From NCBI RefSeq assembly GCF_030973515.1, contig NZ_JARGZA010000017.1, positions 1-64,000 of the forward strand: DNA of 64,000 nucleotides, read 5' to 3'. Within the stretch, counting starts at the first letter, position 1, and each line of letters begins with the position of its first letter. Below the pieces are notes generated by a model that was given only the letters and a program-made list of their open reading frames with translations, was not told the origin of the DNA and searched no databases. The stretch comes from Jannaschia maritima (lineage in GTDB: Bacteria > Pseudomonadota > Alphaproteobacteria > Rhodobacterales > Rhodobacteraceae). Both the position numbers and the translations under genes were made by a program. This document shows, one piece after another, positions 62,549 to 64,000 of this stretch.

Positions 62549-64000
62549 GTGGCGCCCCGCCTGATCCGCGGCTTCCTGACCGTCGGCGGCTGGACCCTGC
62601 TGTCGCGCGTGATCGGCTTCGCGCGCGACATCCTGATCGCACGGTTCCTGGGCACGTCGGCGGCGGCGGAGGCGTTCTTCATCGCCTTCAGCCTGCCTAA
62701 CATGTTCCGACGCTTCTTCGCGGAAGGAGCGTTCAACATGGCGTTCGTCCCGCTCTACGCCAAGAAGCTGGAAGGCGAGGGCATGGCGGACGCCGACGCC
62801 TTCGCCCGGGACGCCGTGGCGGGGATGGTGCTGATCCTGACCGCCGTGTCCGTGCTGGGCGTGATCCTCATGCCCGCCCTGGTCTTCGCCATGGCGTCGG
62901 GCTTCGCGGAGGACGAGCGCTTCGCCCTGACGGTGGAGTATGGCCGCGTGGCGTTCCCCTACATCGCGCTCATCAGCCTCGCCGCCCTGGTGTCGGGCGT
63001 CTTGAACGCGAACGGCCGGTTCCTGGCCGCCGCCGCGGCGCCCGCCCTGCTGAACGTCGTGTTCATCGCGGCGATGACCGTCGCGGCCCTGGCGCCCGGC
63101 GACGTGATGGCGTGGCTCCAGGCCCCGACCCACACCCGCGCCGTGGGCTGGCTGCTGATCGCCTCCGTGCCCCTGGGCGGCCTAGCGCAACTGGGCCTGG
63201 TGTGGATCGCCGCCCACCGCGCGGGCCACCGGCTGTGGCCCCGGCGCCGCCCGCGCCTGACGCCCGAATTGCGGCGTCTGACCGTGATCGCGGCGCCCGC
63301 GGCGCTGGCGGGCGGCGTCGTGCAGGTGAACCTCCTGGTGGGCCGGCAGGTCGCCAGCTACTTCGACGGCGCGGTGGCCTGGCTGAACTATGCCGACCGG
63401 CTGTACCAGCTGCCGCTGGGCGTGGTGGGCATCGCCATCGGCATCGTGCTGCTGCCCGACCTGTCCCGTCGCGTGCGCGCGGCGGACGCGGAAGGCCAGC
63501 GCGCGGCCTATTCCCGAGCGGCGGAGTTCTCGCTCCTCCTGACGCTGCCCGCCGCGGTGGCGCTTGCGGTCATCCCCCTGCCGATCGTGACCACCCTGTT
63601 CGAGCGCGGCACCTTCGGTCCAGACGACAGCGCGTCGACCGCCGTGGCGCTGATCGTCTATGCCCTGGGCCTGCCGGCCTTCGTCCTGCAGAAGGTCCTG
63701 CAGCCGCTGTTCTTCGCGCGCGAGGACACCCGCACGCCTCTGCGCTATGCCCTGGTCTCGATGGGGGTGAACGCCGCCGTCGCCATCGGGCTGGCGCCCG
63801 TGATCGGCTTCGCCGCCGCCGCGCTGGGAACGACGCTGGCGGCCTGGGCGATGGTCCTGCTGCTGTGGATGGGGGTGCGCCGCATGGGCCCCGTGGGCCG
63901 GCTGGACGACCGGGCCCGCAGCCGGGCCTGGCGGACCGTGCTGGCCTGCATCGGCCTGGGCGTCGTCCTGTGGGTCGCGTCCGTGCTCCTGGGTCCCGCT
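62549..64000 (+). CDS. murJ: lipid II flippase MurJ (3' truncated by window end)
   Basis: The first 484 codons of this multi-helix flippase are present. It starts MAPRLIRGFLTVGGWTLLSR with VIGFARDILIARFLGTS and MFRRFFAEGAFNMAFVPLYA, the MviN/MurJ N-terminal signature. LNYADRLYQLPLGVVGIAIG and FFAREDTRTPL are also present. It moves lipid II across the inner membrane. The GTG start follows the glnD stop by 4 bp. The end is beyond base 64000. Confidence 0.94.
   Translation, partial: MAPRLIRGFLTVGGWTLLSRVIGFARDILIARFLGTSAAAEAFFIAFSLPNMFRRFFAEGAFNMAFVPLYAKKLEGEGMADADAFARDAVAGMVLILTAVSVLGVILMPALVFAMASGFAEDERFALTVEYGRVAFPYIALISLAALVSGVLNANGRFLAAAAAPALLNVVFIAAMTVAALAPGDVMAWLQAPTHTRAVGWLLIASVPLGGLAQLGLVWIAAHRAGHRLWPRRRPRLTPELRRLTVIAAPAALAGGVVQVNLLVGRQVASYFDGAVAWLNYADRLYQLPLGVVGIAIGIVLLPDLSRRVRAADAEGQRAAYSRAAEFSLLLTLPAAVALAVIPLPIVTTLFERGTFGPDDSASTAVALIVYALGLPAFVLQKVLQPLFFAREDTRTPLRYALVSMGVNAAVAIGLAPVIGFAAAALGTTLAAWAMVLLLWMGVRRMGPVGRLDDRARSRAWRTVLACIGLGVVLWVASVLLGPA

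Overview
The window is chromosomal DNA of very high G+C content from an alphaproteobacterium, most likely a Rhodobacterales (Roseobacter/Rhodobacter-type) species. The pointers are a PetP/PetR-like MarR and response-regulator pair beside ilvE, a MipZ division ATPase, an RpoH sigma-32 paralog, the rsmI-yraN-gshB and glnD-murJ neighbourhoods, two proteins with a VPLPA-CTERM sorting tail, and very dense gene packing with many 4-bp ATGA/GTGA overlaps. No rRNA, tRNA, insertion sequence, phage or CRISPR was seen. Genes at both window edges are cut: an M17 aminopeptidase on the left and murJ on the right.

Layout. 1-8 kb: M17 peptidase, NlpC/P60 hydrolase, DUF2794, ilvE, the petP-petR-like pair, then a tightly coupled HDAC-like gene, xseB, ispA and dxs (isoprenoid precursor supply). 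8-17 kb (minus strand): 23S rRNA methyltransferase, two tandem ABC half-transporters, a LysE exporter, cca, CoA-type NUDIX, Hsp33. 17-25 kb: second NUDIX, REC-PP2C phosphatase divergent from an HPt protein, ilvA, a membrane protein, two PRC-barrel paralogs, a VPLPA-CTERM protein, argG, a fasciclin protein. 25-33 kb: YjgN plus M48 protease, AbrB-type permease, exported MsrA, LysR/azoreductase pair, second VPLPA-CTERM protein, an uncharacterised Ala/Asp-rich protein, ffh.

34.7-39 kb holds eight consecutive, translationally coupled GNAT acetyltransferase paralogs between ffh and an AroQ chorismate mutase. They are followed by the ribosome cluster rpsP-rimM-(DUF1328)-trmD-rplS-rpmE. 42-50 kb: sulfotransferase-like protein, mipZ, an incomplete amino-acid ABC system, a membrane-anchored MoeB/ThiF-like enzyme, dut, coaBC, ChaN-like protein and rpoH. 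50.5-52.4 kb: cobU, a CobC-like phosphatase and a GST.

52.4-54.6 kb is a small island of visibly lower G+C. It carries a LuxR-type regulator, a protein with a nitrile-hydratase-leader-like middle and a Cys-rich hydrophobic C-terminus, and a frameshifted companion, all on the minus strand. 54.6-64 kb returns to core genes: comM/yifB, gshB, yraN, rsmI, an LpoA-like lipoprotein, glnD and murJ.

The three points most worth following are the eight-gene GNAT array, the LuxR / leader-like peptide island, and an 11-bp tandem repeat (TGTACGGGGGG) found in two intergenic regions 25 kb apart with similar palindrome-rich surroundings.
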